Assembly (NCBI RefSeq): GCF_001411555.2
Contig: NC_049907.1
Location: 39,361,482-39,425,481, forward strand
DNA: 64,000 bases
Source: Juglans regia
Taxonomy: Eukaryota; Streptophyta; Magnoliopsida; Fagales; Juglandaceae
Direction of reading: 5' to 3'
Shown here piece by piece: positions 49,544-62,820 of this stretch (its first letter is position 1; the number at the start of each line of letters is the position of its first letter). The translations under genes and the position numbers were made by a program. The notes below the pieces were generated by a model that had not been told where the DNA came from, made no database searches, and worked only from the letters and a program-made list of their open reading frames with translations.

Positions 49544-49876
49544 GGAAGAAATTCATGAGCCTAACTCATCTCATAAAACCGATTGTATAAGAGAAGATTG
49601 TTCATTGCTTATAAACATGCCCCAAGACCTTGTCCACAACTAATGTGGGATTATTCCTCAACACCCTCCCTCACGTGCAGGCCAGTATTTTTTCTGGTCC
49701 TTGTCACGGGATAAATAGTGTGGACCCCCATTCGTCCTGTGACAGGCTCTGATACTATGAAGAAATTAATAGATTTAACTCATCTCATAAAATCTGTTTT
49801 ACAAGAGATGATTGCTTATTGCTTATAAACATGCCCAAAACCTTATCCACAGCCAATGTAAAATTATTCCTCAACA
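49544..49876 (-). mobile_element. TRIM: 333-bp terminal-repeat retrotransposon in miniature
   Basis: Two direct repeats of about 120 bp (49758-49876 and 49544-49663) flank a 94-bp centre. On the minus strand each begins TGTTGAGGAATAAT and ends near ATTTCTTC. Right after the first lies TAGTATCAGAGCC, an initiator-Met primer site with one change. Right before the second is GTGAGGGAGGG, a polypurine tract. That is the full set of signals for LTR retrotransposition with no coding capacity, so it depends on enzymes from other elements. The repeats differ at roughly 15-20% of sites, so it is old. Confidence 0.85.
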
Positions 49877-50567
49877 GGGAGGGTTAAAAGAAGAGCCATT
49901 CGAATGTACATAGCAATCAAAAGTCATTCTTTCTGGAATATGTTCCCAAGTCCTTCACTACAGAACCAACAAGGCCTTTTCAAATAAACAAATCATTCCG
50001 CCAATTTTCAACCCTCCGTAGTAAGGTTTTCTTGTGGTTCGTACTTTCCCGAGTTAGGTTGCCTGTGCATAACTTTGAAACTTTCTTCTAATTTTATTAA
50101 GAACCACGCTGCCTGTCCACACACACACACACACAGCAAACAAGGCCGAGTCAAGAAAATTAAAAAGAAAAGAAAAGATGGGCGTGCGTGCGTGTGCGCT
50201 TTTATGTTGCTTTGGGGGGGGTTTATCTGCATCACCTTATTGAAACTGTGACGACGAAATATATCTATTACCTAATCTAATCCGTTCACTCTCTCTTTTT
50301 CCCGATTATACAATAATACTTACACCTCAATTGGAAGAGAAACAGAATTGGGTAAGAACCCTAAGGTGAAAAGAATACATAAATTAAGGAGGCATTTCAT
50401 TGCTAAAGACAAGCTAATTATGCAATGCAGCCATCCTGAATCAACCTAGTCAGCCTGACCTAAAGAGAAACTTCCTAGGATACAGTACAACACAAGTCTC
50501 TCTTTTAACTCCTATAACCTACAATTACACTGAATGTTTGTATAGCCATTCCTTCATCAAGTACAGT
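49877..50567. other. Spacer and EAF6 3' region
   Basis: Contains (CA)n at about 50118-50135 and a G8 run near 50213-50221. The part next to 50567 is probably the 3' UTR of the EAF6-like gene. No other gene seen. Confidence 0.5.
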
Positions 50568-53500
50568 TCATCTCAAGCTCAAATCAGGATCATCTTCCTC
50601 GTCAAATTCTTGTTCACTTGATGGCCTGATTCTCTTTCCATCTCTTGATGCTGTTCTTCCCTTCTTTGGCTTCCCCCTAAAATATGGTTTGCGTTATGCA
50701 TTGAAAGATTCCAAAAGAATTTCTCATGAATGGAAAATTCAGTATAATTAATTATGATTTTTAAACATCTTTTTTTTTTCTTTTTTTTCTACTGATATTC
50801 AGTACTTCAATGCATTGAGATGGAAAGGTACACTTACTGGCCATTGGTGGGGAAGCTTCCGCCCTTAGACCGACCTGGACCAAAATCGGATCTTCCATCT
50901 GCAATGAATAGAAAGAAGAGGGAAAACATATAAGAATTATGGAATTTCCAACCCTTTTCTTTTTTTAGCGAAGAAATATATGTAAAACAATGGATATGGG
51001 TTCACCATCGCGCCCAACTCCAAGTTCTTCAGCCTGAACATAGAAAAACAATTTAAGAGATCAGTCCTGTTAAGTCTGAATATATCTCTACCCTATGTGA
51101 GAAGCAGCCTCATCATAACCATTTCGTGATTTCAGCTTCTGGTAGAAAACAGAATAAACATCGCACAAACATGATAAAAGGGAAGCAAACTCATTCAAGG
51201 AAGGAAAAGGGGCAGAAAAAGATTCATATGATACATATAGATTGTGAGGTGACCACTTTGTACTTCATAATCTCCCCATGGTATTTCTGCATTAATTTTT
51301 ATGCTCCCTTCAATTAAATGTATGAGCATAGATTCCCAGAGTGAGAAGGGTAAAATGAGTCTTAATACATCATCAAATTTTATATTTCTCAGAAAATATA
51401 GCTTCGAATAAACTTTTTCCAATCTCTAAACTTTATTTGAATCATTTCTCACTTGAAAAACATATACTTGCCTTCAACATGTGATCGCATTGGACATCCC
51501 ACACCCCTTTTTATTTTTCTCATCCCCAATTATCTGAACCAGAAAATGATTTCAGATTCAATGCTTTAGGACATATTTTGTAAAATGCCCTTTAAGAAGT
51601 TAGGAGTGTCAAATCGTGTTAACGGATCGTGTTCGTGTCGTATCAAGACATGTATGTATATTATACTATATGGATCAACCTAAACACGACCCGTTAAGCT
51701 TATCGTGTGAAAATCTCAAACCCTAACACGATCCATTAACATAACGGGTTGACACGACACGACACGACAAGACCCGTTAGTTAATACCACGAAATAGGTT
51801 AACACGACCCAATCCGACCCGTTTCAACCCGTTTATGAAAATGAGTTGAACAGACCCAAAATTAACCCGTTTGACCTGATTAAGTTTAGAGTAATTTTAT
51901 ATTAATGTTAAAATCACAATATCTATAAAAAAATATAAAACTAACTACAAGTCCAAAATTACAATCCAAACAATAAAAATATCGAAATTATAATCCCAAC
52001 AATTTTACTTTTAGGTACAAAGGTATAATTGTAACTTTAACTTTCTTAATAGGTCATAACAGGTTATAACGGGTCAAAACAGGTTGACCTGTTATCAACC
52101 CGTTAAGCAATCGTGTCTTAACAGGCTAACCCGATTTGACCCGAACCCGTTAAGACTAAACTCAAACCCGTTATTATCATGATGTGTTCGTGTTGGGTTA
52201 TCGGGTAGTGTCACATATTTCCACCCCTATTTAAAATACATCTTTTTTTGTTTTATATAAATAAATTTGATTAATATCAATAGGTGTATCCAAGTACACA
52301 AGGTGTATAAAAGAAAAAACAACTAGCTAGGAGGAAACCCTATATCTGCCTTGGGTGCAAGCCCAATCTACATCTAGAGTTCAATTTCACATAAGCAAAG
52401 TTGCGAGGTTAAAGGTGAACAAGATCAATGGCATTCAGTCTAACATGGAGTTTTCAGCATCAACAAGAAGATAATTCTGTTTGATCTTGAAGAAGTTCAT
52501 CAAATATAATGTGAAATTCAATACATACTGCTGGTGAGGTAACTGAAGACAATGAGAAGAGTCTATCTTCAGGCTGGAATTTCCTGGACCTCTTTAAGCT
52601 GCAGGAACAGTTTTAGGCAAAACTTTTGTCACAAAAATCTAGTCAAAAGTCACACTTGAATATTTCATATTTCACATTCACTGCAAGCACCGAAACAATG
52701 CATACATATGTAAGAATACCTTGTACATAAGAAGCAACGTTGTCTTGGTAATATGATTGCAATTAATAAATCAAGTCAACAATCACGCTATTGAAGTTTC
52801 TAATACATACTTATTTTGGAAAGGACAAAATAATTGATATATTAAGTGCAAAATCATAAGGTATTTCAGAAATAGCAATAAAAAGCAAGTAATTTACGAA
52901 GCTTCAAGTGTCTGTTTTAGAACTAAAATGAAAAGTTCATGATTCTCATCTGATATCAAAATATCCAAAAGCAGCAGATTTGATATGCAATTGTTCATAC
53001 AATTCTTTGTCTGCCTGTTCAGCAGTTCACTCCCTACAAGATATGAAAGAAGAAATATTTTATGAACTTTGGTTTCAAATTAATTTTTAAAGTGTAACTT
53101 CTACAAATTATCCTTCAACATGCCTATAGCTTCCTAAAGAAATTTTAAATGTCTCCTGATCTTTACACCAACGATCAGGTTCCTTCCTGATATTCTACTT
53201 ATCAAACAAAAGTTCCCTCCTCATTAAAAAAAAAAAAAGAAGAGTGAGCTCACAACCAGTTGCAGTTTGTCATTTCAAGCTTTATTATATTGTTTACATA
53301 TATTGTAAGACAACTCGCGCTACAACCCTGCAAGCAACATAACGAGGAGCTGCTTATGATCTTCACACATCATCTGCACCCATAAAAGAGTAAATTTTCC
53401 ATTCAAACATGCCCAATTCGTTGACCAGAATCTCTTTCCATGTGGTGCAGATCAACAACCACTACAATTAGAAAAGAAAAACATACAATTCGCATTCAAA

Positions 53501-54327
53501 TCACCAGGGGAGAAAAGGGATATGTATTTGCATGGCAAGGAATCGGTGCATTTACTGTCTAGAATTCAATTACTTTGTTGTGTTCTTGGACGAAGAAAGA
53601 AAGCCTTCAAAACCTTTCAATACGTGCCCAAAATGGCTGGAATCATGCAAGTAGCTCGTCTCTAGCTCATAAACCTACAATTTGATAACAAGGGTAATCT
53701 TTAGCTTGGCTCAAAAGTTATACTTAGAAAGAATACATGAATATGGGTGTTTTGCAAGAAATTAGTGTACTGAATAAAGAAGTAAATCATTAAATTAAGG
53801 AAAACAAAGAAAATGAAACCATTGGGAATTCAACCACTTCACTGTGCTTTGCATTTTCAAAAAGAGGGCATAATAAAAAGCATAAACCTTACTTACCCAA
53901 AACAATTAAAAGATAAAAAGCACAAACCCACATTATGTTCTTTACTTTCCATTTTGTTTTGCTTAGTTTTCTTCGCAACCAAATAGAGTCGAATTACCTG
54001 CTTTTCGATGTTCCGGAGCTCTTCTTGAAGCTTCTCCCTCTTGCTCAAGAGAGACTGGAGCAAGGCCGTAGGATTTGTAGAACCTCTTTGCCCTAAGAAT
54101 ATTTCATGCAGACCACAAATTCAAAGAATTCCAAATTAAGCCCGAGAGGGAAAATTAAAAAATAAAATAAATGTAATAATCGATTTCCCAGAGATTCGGA
54201 GGCAGGAAATAGTAAAGATTGTAAAGTTGAAATTGGAAAAAGATTGATTCTCTCTATTTTTCCGCGGATATTTTGGGGGAGAGGAGAGGAAATTCGGGAA
54301 TGGTTACAAGTTACCATCGGAATCCAT
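50568..54327 (-). CDS. EAF6: EAF6-like subunit of the NuA4 histone acetyltransferase, 7 exons
   Basis: Exons 54327-54315, 54092-53998, 53674-53574, 52598-52529, 51033-51006, 50898-50838 and 50676-50568 join to 477 bp, 158 aa. All introns are GT-AG and the phases fit. The protein starts MDSDGQRGSTNPTALL, runs into a coiled-coil SLLSKREKLQEELRNIEKQ, then YELETSYL, GNVLKGFEGF-like HVLKGFEGFL, and FQPEDRLFSLSS. These are the conserved blocks of EAF6/MEAF6, a small scaffold subunit of NuA4-type histone acetyltransferases in the nucleus. The C-terminal tail is basic, then acidic (EEDDPDLSL). Exon 1 codes only four residues and part of a fifth. Intron 4 holds a hAT-like MITE. Confidence 0.93.
51601..52229. 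mobile_element. hAT-like MITE rich in AACACGAC motifs, in EAF6 intron 4
   Basis: About 629 bp. The left end is TAGGAGTGTCAAATCGTG and the right end is TTCCACCCCTA, whose complement TAGGGGTGGAA matches the start. The terminal regions are packed with ACACGACCCG/CGGGTT motifs on both strands and could fold into a long imperfect hairpin. The 8-bp target duplication is not clear. It occupies over a third of the 1,495-bp intron. Confidence 0.65.
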
Positions 54328-54657
54328 TTTCGCGGTGGATTACAAATCCCGAGAATGGCTTGAAAAATCTTTCTACGATTGAGCGCTTCGGCCTAGGGCA
54401 GGGAGCGAGCCTGTGCTTTGGATAGAGCCTTTGGATTGAATAATGGACAAGACCTTTCTGGATTTAAGCGTTCGCTCCTATTTTTTAACGCGAAATGAAA
54501 AATTACATCTTAAAATTGTCACATTCATAGCTCAAATCCAAATAATTCGTCCCTCATTTTTTCAGACACTGTTTTCATAATCTTTCAAAACTCTCAAATC
54601 CAAATAACGCCTTGGTATAAATTGAAAGGTTGGTTTGTGTCGATTTATTTGTTACTT
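54328..54657. other. EAF6 upstream region
   Basis: Probably contains the EAF6 promoter. No clear TATA box. Nothing else recognised. Confidence 0.4.
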
Positions 54658-54847
54658 AGGTTAGGTTTTGATAGTGAGTTAGAAATGAGAAGTTTAATAA
54701 AATATTATTTTTTATATTATTATTATTTTAAAATTTAAAAAAATTAAATTTTTTATTATATTTTATGTAAAAATTTGATAAAGTTATAATGATTAAATAA
54801 AATGAGATGAGATGAATTCATATCAACTCTAGATTCAAAAGGATGCC
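54658..54847. mobile_element. Tourist-like MITE, copy 5
   Basis: About 190 bp in the opposite orientation to the other copies. GGTTTTGATAGTGAG is at the left, and GAGATGAGATGA with ATTCAAAAGGATGCC is at the right, followed by TAA. It shares the AT-rich core of the family. Confidence 0.65.
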
Positions 54848-57580
54848 TAATTATATTCCTTTAAATAATTTTATAATTTATCTTATAATTAGGCTTGCAA
54901 CCTGATCAAACTGTTCAGTGTTTGAGTTCGACCCGACCCAATCCGAAAATCTAGGTCAGGTCAATCTGATTTTTTTTTTAAAGATGGCAGTGAATCAGTG
55001 ATGTCCATTGAAGACAGAAATGAACTCTCTATAACTAATTAGTACACCCATTATCTCACAGAACCTTTTTTTTTTCTTTTTCTCACTATGCATAAGATTA
55101 AATCGTCTTTACAATTTACATAAAATTCATGAGTTGAATGAATATGTGCAGTTTCAAATTAAGAAATGTCTGGAAAAGAAAGATATCAGTTAATTAGTTT
55201 AAGCCTAAAATTGACTTGGAAAAAAAAAAAAGGCTAAAATTGACTGAAAAAAAAAAAAGACAGAGGAGGAAGAGCATCATAGACAATTCTGATATATTTA
55301 TATAATATAAGGAATTGATTTAGAATTTTTTCTGTTCTTTCCTCCTTTGCTTTCTCTTTTTTTCTCTCTTCTGCTGTAGTTTATTCCTATAAGTGCAAAT
55401 AAAAATAGTCAAAAACTTAGTGAATTGAATGAATGTATGAAACAGTAAAATGCAAAGAATGAAAACACTAAAATGTATAAAAATGTATTTACAAAAATAA
55501 TATATATTATAATTTATTATGCTAAAAATGTATTTATCCTTAATATATATATATATATATACCAAAAGTAAGAGTATATTAAATATTAATAACTTAATAT
55601 TAATGTTTATGTTTATATTTAAAATTAAAATTTTTTGTTATATTAATCTTATATTATAAGATTAAAATCTATATGTTATATCAATTGTTATATTAAAAAT
55701 TATAGGATTAATTTTATATTATATCACATGTTATATTAATTTTATGTTATAAAAATAATAGACTTGAATGATAAGATTAGAATTTAATATTATATTAATT
55801 AGTAATTTAACATATAATATGTATAATATAATATAAAAACTTATAACTATATATTAGTCCAATTCAATTTAAACCGATTTTCAAATTATAAAAATTGATG
55901 TCACACCGGTTTAAAACACCGAACCAGTGTCCCACACACCAGACTACTTACAAACTGTACCGCACCGATCCGATCCGATTCTAACTGATTTTTATCTTTA
56001 ATTTTTACAACCCTGCTAAAATCTCACGCCAAAACCAATCCAATCAACCCCATCTAAGATCCATGCCTTCGAGACCAAATTCCTGTGTGGCTTTGCGAGG
56101 ACAAGACCCACAACTATGTTGGAACTTGGGTCTACGATCGTGTTGGATGTGTGGCTTTTAGACCCACAACCTTGGATGTAACAGTTTCTGCCTTTGAGGT
56201 CCATGGCTCGTCCGCCTTCGAGACCCAGGTGTGGTCTTGGGTCCATGCATTCGAAACTCACAGCCATGGTCGTGAGTATGTGTACATTACTACATAGACC
56301 CTGGCTTTGAGACTCATAGCCATGTGCGAGTTTGGATGACCTACCTCCCAGTCACACTGTAACCTTTTAGTTGAATTTAAGTTTGGCACAACTACCATTC
56401 GTTTAAAAAAACACAGTGCTACGTACTTACGTAAATGTAATTCAATAAATTTACTTGATTTCATATGATTTGTTATATCTATTTTACAATAAAAATAATT
56501 TTAGAATATGACGAATCATATTAAGATACATCAATTTATAGAATTATTTTTATATAATCTCTTTATGACTAGAGTATTTCTCTAAAATATATTTGTAAAA
56601 GTTATGAAAAAATAATTTTAAATAATGTTATATACAAGTTTCAATTAGGCAAATCGTACACGGATCCTTTGTAAAAAAAAAAAGTGGGTCTCAATAAAAA
56701 AAAATATTTTATTTGTACTTTTTCAATGTGAAGTCCAAATTTTTATAAAATATTTGTGTGAAATTTGTCTGTTTAAAATTTGTGCAAATCATTTTTTATT
56801 ATTTTAATAAAATGGGCTCTTTGCAATGAACCAAATTTGTAGCATTATATCGGATTTGTACTTTTTAGAGTTCTTGACTGAATTTAAAATTAGAGAAGTA
56901 GAGAAAGATAAATATATAAAGTAAATCATATATTATTTATAGTAATTCGAGCAATTGTTTAGTCACTATGGACAGTTTATACATGGCTTTTCCATTTATT
57001 TGGGGATTGGTACAAATATTTTTGTATAAATTTTTGCATTTAAGGTCTCTTACTAGCTGGATTTTTATGATGTCTGTTTAGTCGGATGCTTAGCTAGTAG
57101 TTAACTGGTATAGAAATAATAAAAAAAGCGTTCTTTAGGAAGATATAATTGATTTTAACAAGTTTCTAAGTTTTGATATGCAACATATATACAGATAATG
57201 TAATGGTGTAACAGATGATTTAGCTAACCTTTGAGCGATGGTATTACTTTATCTTTTTCTTCCATTTTACAATTACCTAAGAAACTGTATGGAATTTTTG
57301 TTCTTGATAATTCTGGTTTCCCAAACTTTAGATGGAAATATAAATTTTTTGAACAATAACTTTATTTCTTTTATTGTACTAGATAGTTTGGAACAATTAT
57401 TGTACATATTAGTTTTTCTTAGAATATAATTTTACAAGGGATTTGGTTTTGGGATTAATGTAACCTCAAAAATCTTTCGCTACTTGTAAAATATATTTCT
57501 CCGCCATAAGAGATGATTATCAATAAAATTGGAAATACCATCCATCTTCTTAAAAAGATATCTAAAGTGTTAGATCTACA
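54848..57580. other. Intergenic, degraded repeats
   Basis: Relics ending in hAT-like ACAACCCTGC near 55860-56015 and a GAGACC/GACCCA-rich stretch at 56050-56340 whose short frames have no domain. Long A/T stretches fill the rest. No gene is called. Confidence 0.5.
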
Positions 57581-57984
57581 TAAGGGTGAAAACAGACAAA
57601 ATCGAATCAACTAGTTTCATACATTTTGTAAACCGGCCAATTAAAGGGAGAAAATCAACATGCTCGGCTTCGGCATGATTCCAATTTGTTTGTCGGTGTT
57701 CCGTCGGTGGCGTGACGAGATAGAGTGCCAATAGAATAAAGGTTGCAATGAGGGAGAGAGATAGAGATGCGCTGACAAACATTGCTGTGTGAGAGAGAGT
57801 TTGAGTGAAATAGAGAATTAGGAGAAGAAGCGGGAGGGAATGAGGTATTAAATCTTAAATTTAAACAATGTCGTTTGGTGTATTAAACCAAACAGCGTCA
57901 ATTTATTTTAATTTTTTTTCTAAACGGTTAGTATAAAACGACATCATTTAAGTTAAGTAATTCTATCGATTTTTGTATAACCTA
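57581..57984. mobile_element. hAT MITE with perfect 8-bp target duplication
   Basis: 404 bp. The left end is TAAGGGTGAAAACAG and the right end is TTGTATAACCTA. It is flanked by GATCTACA at 57573-57580 and again at 57985-57992, an exact 8-bp duplication, the signature of hAT insertion. The interior shares CGTCGTTT/AACGACAT-like motifs and the TCGATTTTTG end region with the element at 22622-23203, so both belong to one family. Confidence 0.88.
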
Positions 57985-58541
57985 GATCTACAAATAGATC
58001 TCACACATAAATTTATAAATTAAAATAAGTCAAATCAATTTGACAATAAAATAAATTTTACAACCTCGTATAGAATTTATGAGTTTAATTTTTCGTAGAA
58101 TATATCTATGGACGAAGCATTTCTCGGAATAAATTAAGATCTTCATCAATTATCTCATCTAGGAAAAAAAAATGAACAATTAAAAAAAAAACTTCTTCAC
58201 TTCCATCATCTGTTCAGTGATCATCCATCAAGAATCACCAGTGTCACACATCTGTGGCGACAAAATCTAACTGCAAAGCATAACGGTTGCTCCCATTCCG
58301 TCCACCGGGTAATGGCTGTCCTTTCTGGTTGGGAAAAGAATAAAGAGTGACTGAAGCGGCGCTGTGCCTTTCTTTTCTTCAGCCTTAAAGCACGAATCCT
58401 CCTCTTCTTTACTCTTCTTTTCCTTGTTTGAATTTCTTCGGTGGCTGCCTTTTCCCATTCTCTCCTCTCCACACAGCCTCTTTGTCCTCTCTCTCTTTCT
58501 CTCTCTGTGTATATCTCCCTTCCATAGCAATCAAAGCGGCA
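57985..58541. other. Promoter and leader of the ADF gene
   Basis: The last 130 bases are rich in CT/TTC (CTCTCTCTCTTTCTCTCTCT near 58487-58506), typical of a plant 5' UTR. No convincing TATA box. Short frames here are shadows of the CT tract. Confidence 0.5.
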
Positions 58542-59033
58542 ATGTCTTTCAGAGGGGTAAGCTTAGGCTATCACTGCAAGTCTGCAACCTTCTCTTCTTG
58601 TTTATTTCACTTCGTTTCGATCCTGAAACCGTTTCCTTTAGATCTAATGTTTGGTTCCTCTTCTTCTTTTTTTTAATATATAATTGGGCGTGCATCTAAA
58701 TCTGATATAGATCTTAATTTCTTGTAGTTCAGAGTAACTCTCTTTAAGTTCTGGGATTTTATTTGATGGAGCTTCTACTGGGGAAAGTCGATTATATCTT
58801 TGCCTTACTGATTTTCCCTTTTTATTGTTTCGGAATTCTGATTCCTTATCAAGAAATGAAGTAGTATCTATCTTGCATTTTTTTAAAATAGTTTTTTATT
58901 TGAAAAGATTGTGGTTTGCTCTGAATACCAGTTGGTTTTGGCTTTGTCCCACTGCTTTGGGAAGTTTTTTTGGGTATCAGTGCCTATTTCCTCCCATTTT
59001 TAAATAATCTGAAATTGAGTATGTTTTACATAC

Positions 59034-59079
<46 letters not shown>

Positions 59080-61554
59080 AGTAATTTTACATACATCTTA
59101 TATCGTAAATACCTGGGTTGATGCTATTTTCAGAGTCTTGCTTGTGGGGTCTGAATTTCTTTGCAGTTATGGCTTGTATGGTTGCATGCAAATGTGGGAG
59201 ATAGTTTAGTAATAATATCTGAAATAAAAAAAGTATTACGAATCGATTTCCCTATTTAATATTTATGATCAATTGCAGTCTGGATGAATGTTTGTGTTGT
59301 TCTCATTTTGTAAGGTATTGTTTAAACTGGGGAAGGCTTGAAGCATTGTGCATGTTGAATATTGAATGCATTAGAAGTCATGCTTCATGGATGATTCTGT
59401 ATTGTTGGGAGCAGCCATTATTTTGAACCCAAAACCGTGCTTTGCTTCTTAAACCAATGAACCGGTGTTTGAAAACACTAACGCGAACCAGGAAAGAAGA
59501 GATAAAGATAATTGATTAAAAGAAAAAAGAATGGAATACTCATGTATGCTATACTGCCAAAGAACTTACCAAAAATTGTGTTCCATTTCTCAAGAAGAAG
59601 CCCCATAACCATGGTCCTTGGGCCATTCCACTGTCAAATGGTAACAGTTTTAGAGGGTAACCAAGTCCTACCAATCAAAAGCCTCCCAAAGTAAAGACGT
59701 TCACAGGTGCCAGAAAAAGTTGATCATAGGAACTGCCACTTGGAGGATATATTTAGGATTAGCATCGGAAAAATCACAAAACAATACAGAATTATCTTTG
59801 CTATATTATTATAGTTGCTTTTTTACTATTACCGTTATCTTCATCAACATTGTTATCATCGTAATTATATTTATTAACAATTTATCAGATCAAGTACTTT
59901 AACGAACTTCATTTTCAGACAAATGCTTCTTCTGGCATGGGTGTTGCTGAGCTCAGTAAGTCCACATTCCTCGAACTGCAGAGGAAGAAGGTGCACCGCT
60001 ATGTAATTTTCAAGATTGATGAGAACAAAAAAGAGGTTGTGGTTGAAAAAACTGGTGGCCCGGCTGAGAGCTATGAGGACTTCACTGCTGCTTTGCCAGA
60101 GAATGATTGCCGATATGCAGTTTATGACTTCGACTTTGTGACTTCTGAGAACTGCCAGAAGAGCAAAATATTTTTTATTGCATGGTTAGTCTCTGTTGCA
60201 ATTGCTTAGTTCTGTACTATTTGGTCGGGAACAGACTACAATTGTAGTAATGCACTCATCAAATGTGCCTTAGATCCTGTGACCAGTCATGCCAGTATTT
60301 TCCTGTGTTTCTTTTTATTGGCAAAAACTCTGGCAAGTGCTGAAGTTGCAATCTGAATACATCATTGCTTTATTTTTTTTTCTTTGTTGGAATGAGAATG
60401 AAGTGTGTACATTGAGAAGGAGCTATACATAACCACATTGTGTTCATGGACCTTCCCTTAACTTCTATGGTGTGTTAAGATGATCTTTTCCTGCAACCAC
60501 TATTTTTTTTCCCAATGATTAGTCTATTACAGAACAATGTCTAAATGAAGTTTTCCTGTCCAAGCTTGATCTGCTACCTCTCAACTGTCAATCTGATTTT
60601 TAAACTGTCATGCGTTTGGTACATGTGGACTAGTAATCGATACAGTAGCATCTCCATCTCGATCAAAGTTTCATGTCTCGCTCGTTTTGTTTTTTAGAGT
60701 AGCAGCATGGTGATATAGATAGCTTCCCTTCATCATGTGGTTGCCAATGTTCTATGAAAAATAGCTTCATAATTCAAGTATTTGGCTTCCATGCACAATT
60801 ACATGAAAACTGGGTAAATAAAGTGACCAGGCGGCCTTTCCACAACAAGATGGCCTTGTCTTTCTGAGAATAGCATCATTTGTGTTGCTCATTAGAAGAC
60901 AGAGGATTACTAATGTATGGGATAACAATGATGTCTCTCTCTGGTGTGTACTATTGGATGAGCATTTGGAAAGGGTGCTTACAATAGTCGAGGATTTCTA
61001 GAGTTCAACTCTTGTAATGAGAAGGTTCAAGTAAGTTTTTAATGGTTGGTGTTTGTAGGGTCATTGAGAATCCATTCCCCTTTCTTTGGTTTCATGATCC
61101 TCTAGTTCTCTCGAATTTGATGAAAGAATGATGTTTGAGAATGTTTCAGAACTGGAATCTGGTCTCCATGCATGTGATGCTGAAGACAGATCTTGACAAG
61201 GGCATGTTTCCAAATTGTTAAAGTTCCTATTTGTGCTCGGCTCATTAATGTGGCTGTGGTGAATGTTCTCTGTTCATTAATTTTCAATGTTCCTTGTGGA
61301 ATGATTGGAATACTAGTCTTGTGGGAATGTCTCTTAGCTGTATTTTTGCATGTGTTTTTTTTAATCTGTGATGTTAATAATTTTTCCTTCTCAATAAATC
61401 CAGGTCTCCTGCTGTATCCAGAATCCGTGCTAAGATGCTCTATGCAACATCAAAGGACAGGTTCAGAAGGGAGCTGGATGGCATCCATTACGAGATCCAG
61501 GCGACTGACCCAACTGAAATGGATCTTGAAGTCCTCAGAGACCGTGCAAACTGA
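58542..61554 (+). CDS. ADF: Actin-depolymerizing factor (cofilin), 3 exons
   Basis: Exons 58542-58556, 59919-60184 and 61404-61554 join to 432 bp, 143 aa, with GT-AG introns. Exon 1 codes only MSFRG, and the first intron is 1.36 kb, the usual ADF layout. The single ADF-H domain spans the protein: [35 protein letters not shown], the actin-binding helix [23 protein letters not shown] region, [18 protein letters not shown] and the end LRDRAN. It binds and severs actin filaments in the cytoplasm and is controlled in plants by N-terminal phosphorylation. The MSFRG extension resembles the ADF6 branch. Intron 1 has (TA)n at 59040-59076. Confidence 0.97.
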
Positions 61555-62240
61555 GCATTGGATTCAAAAGGCTTTGTTATCAGAGAACGCCAAGGGTTTT
61601 CTTTGGTGATCGAATGAAATGCAATTTCCTGCTGCAATTAGTTGGACACAAATTATATATAGCTTGACTATTAAATAATTGCCACCTGGGAAGGCTGATT
61701 GGGGGGCTCGTAGATATGATGTACGGGGAAATTTGGGCTTCCTTATTGCCATGAATCATGATGCTTCCCAGGTGAATATGGGTATGTTATGTGTATTGAG
61801 AATATGACTGCAATTTTACGAATATGTGAATGTTGTACCAGCGGGCCTCTCTTCAGTTCATTTTATCGCTTATCATGGCAAGTTATGGTTTTCTGAACAG
61901 ACAACTTGGACCTCGGAGGTTCGCATACTAACTTAAGGATTCTATTACTGAGGATTTGTCGTTTCCAAATTTAGGTTTTCTTACTACTGTTGTAGGCAGA
62001 TTGTGGTGATATATACATGATATTGGAGTTTTTCTTATGCACTCCAGAGAATCCAGGATTAGTTAGGACTTTGTCTCAGACACCAACTGTCGGTTAAAAA
62101 AATATAAATATTGGAGGTTTGGTTGGGAAAAAGAGAGATGTTACTTTTTATATTTTTTTGCTCAGTGTAGAGGTTTCAACGAGTCGATGTAACTTGCCAA
62201 TGTTTTTTCTCTTGTGAATTAGGTTTTATAATATTTTAGA
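61555..62240. other. ADF 3' region and spacer
   Basis: The first few hundred bases should be ADF 3' UTR. No poly(A) signal was fixed with confidence and no other gene is seen. Confidence 0.5.
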
Positions 62241-62820
62241 ATTTTTTTTTTCTAAGCAAACAAACTTCATTTGGGAAAATAGTATGAAACAAACATAAAA
62301 TATATCCTACATAAAAAAAAAAAGGAAAAAAAACCAAGTAATCACTAGGGAATTGTAATAAGAGGATGGTTCCATACAAATTGTTGGAAGGTGCCCATTA
62401 TGCAAAGGAATACATGCATCAATTTTGAGATCCATGTATTTTTACTAATTTCCAACTATCTTAGAGTAAAACTCTGCTATATCTGACAGTTACTTCCATA
62501 TTTTAATTATAAGTATTTTGAGATTGATCAATGGCTTTGATGGTTACTTGTGAGTCACCATCAATAATGATATTTCTTATATGTTGTGAATGAGTTTCTT
62601 GCACTCCTATGAATGTTGCAATGGCTTCCGCTTGATTTGGGTTGGTACTGCACGTGAATACGATTATTACAAATTTCAAAGAGCCATTTCTTGATCTACA
62701 AATTGTTGTTGTCGTGCTTCCATTTGGTTTGATTACTATATCAAATGTGATTGTGTAGTGATTTGCGGTGGGAGGGGGTCATCTTGGATTGTTGTTTTGG
62801 ATTTTCTAGTCCAATTCATT
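62241..62820 (-). pseudogene. LINE 3' fragment with RNase H domain
   Basis: On the minus strand about 95 codons are open from about 62810 to 62520: FDIVIKPNGST, then NPNQAEAIATFIGVQE and IIIDGDSQVTIKAI. The acidic residues of the RVT_3-type RNase H used by plant LINEs are recognisable (D, E, D). Past the coding part it ends in GCTTAG followed by about ten A (plus-strand T run at 62244-62254), a LINE tail. No reverse transcriptase lies upstream, so it is 5' truncated, as many LINE copies are. Confidence 0.75.

Noticed and set aside
56016..56464. Short frames at 56016-56464
   Set aside because: They arise from a degraded GAGACC-rich repeat read in several frames on both strands, with no domain.
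58221..58699. Arg/Lys-rich minus-strand and Ser/Phe-rich plus-strand frames before and over ADF exon 1
   Set aside because: They are shadows of the CT-rich 5' UTR of the ADF gene.
61193..61609. 138-codon frame over ADF exon 3
   Set aside because: It reads exon 3 in the wrong frame. The spliced ADF frame explains the conservation.
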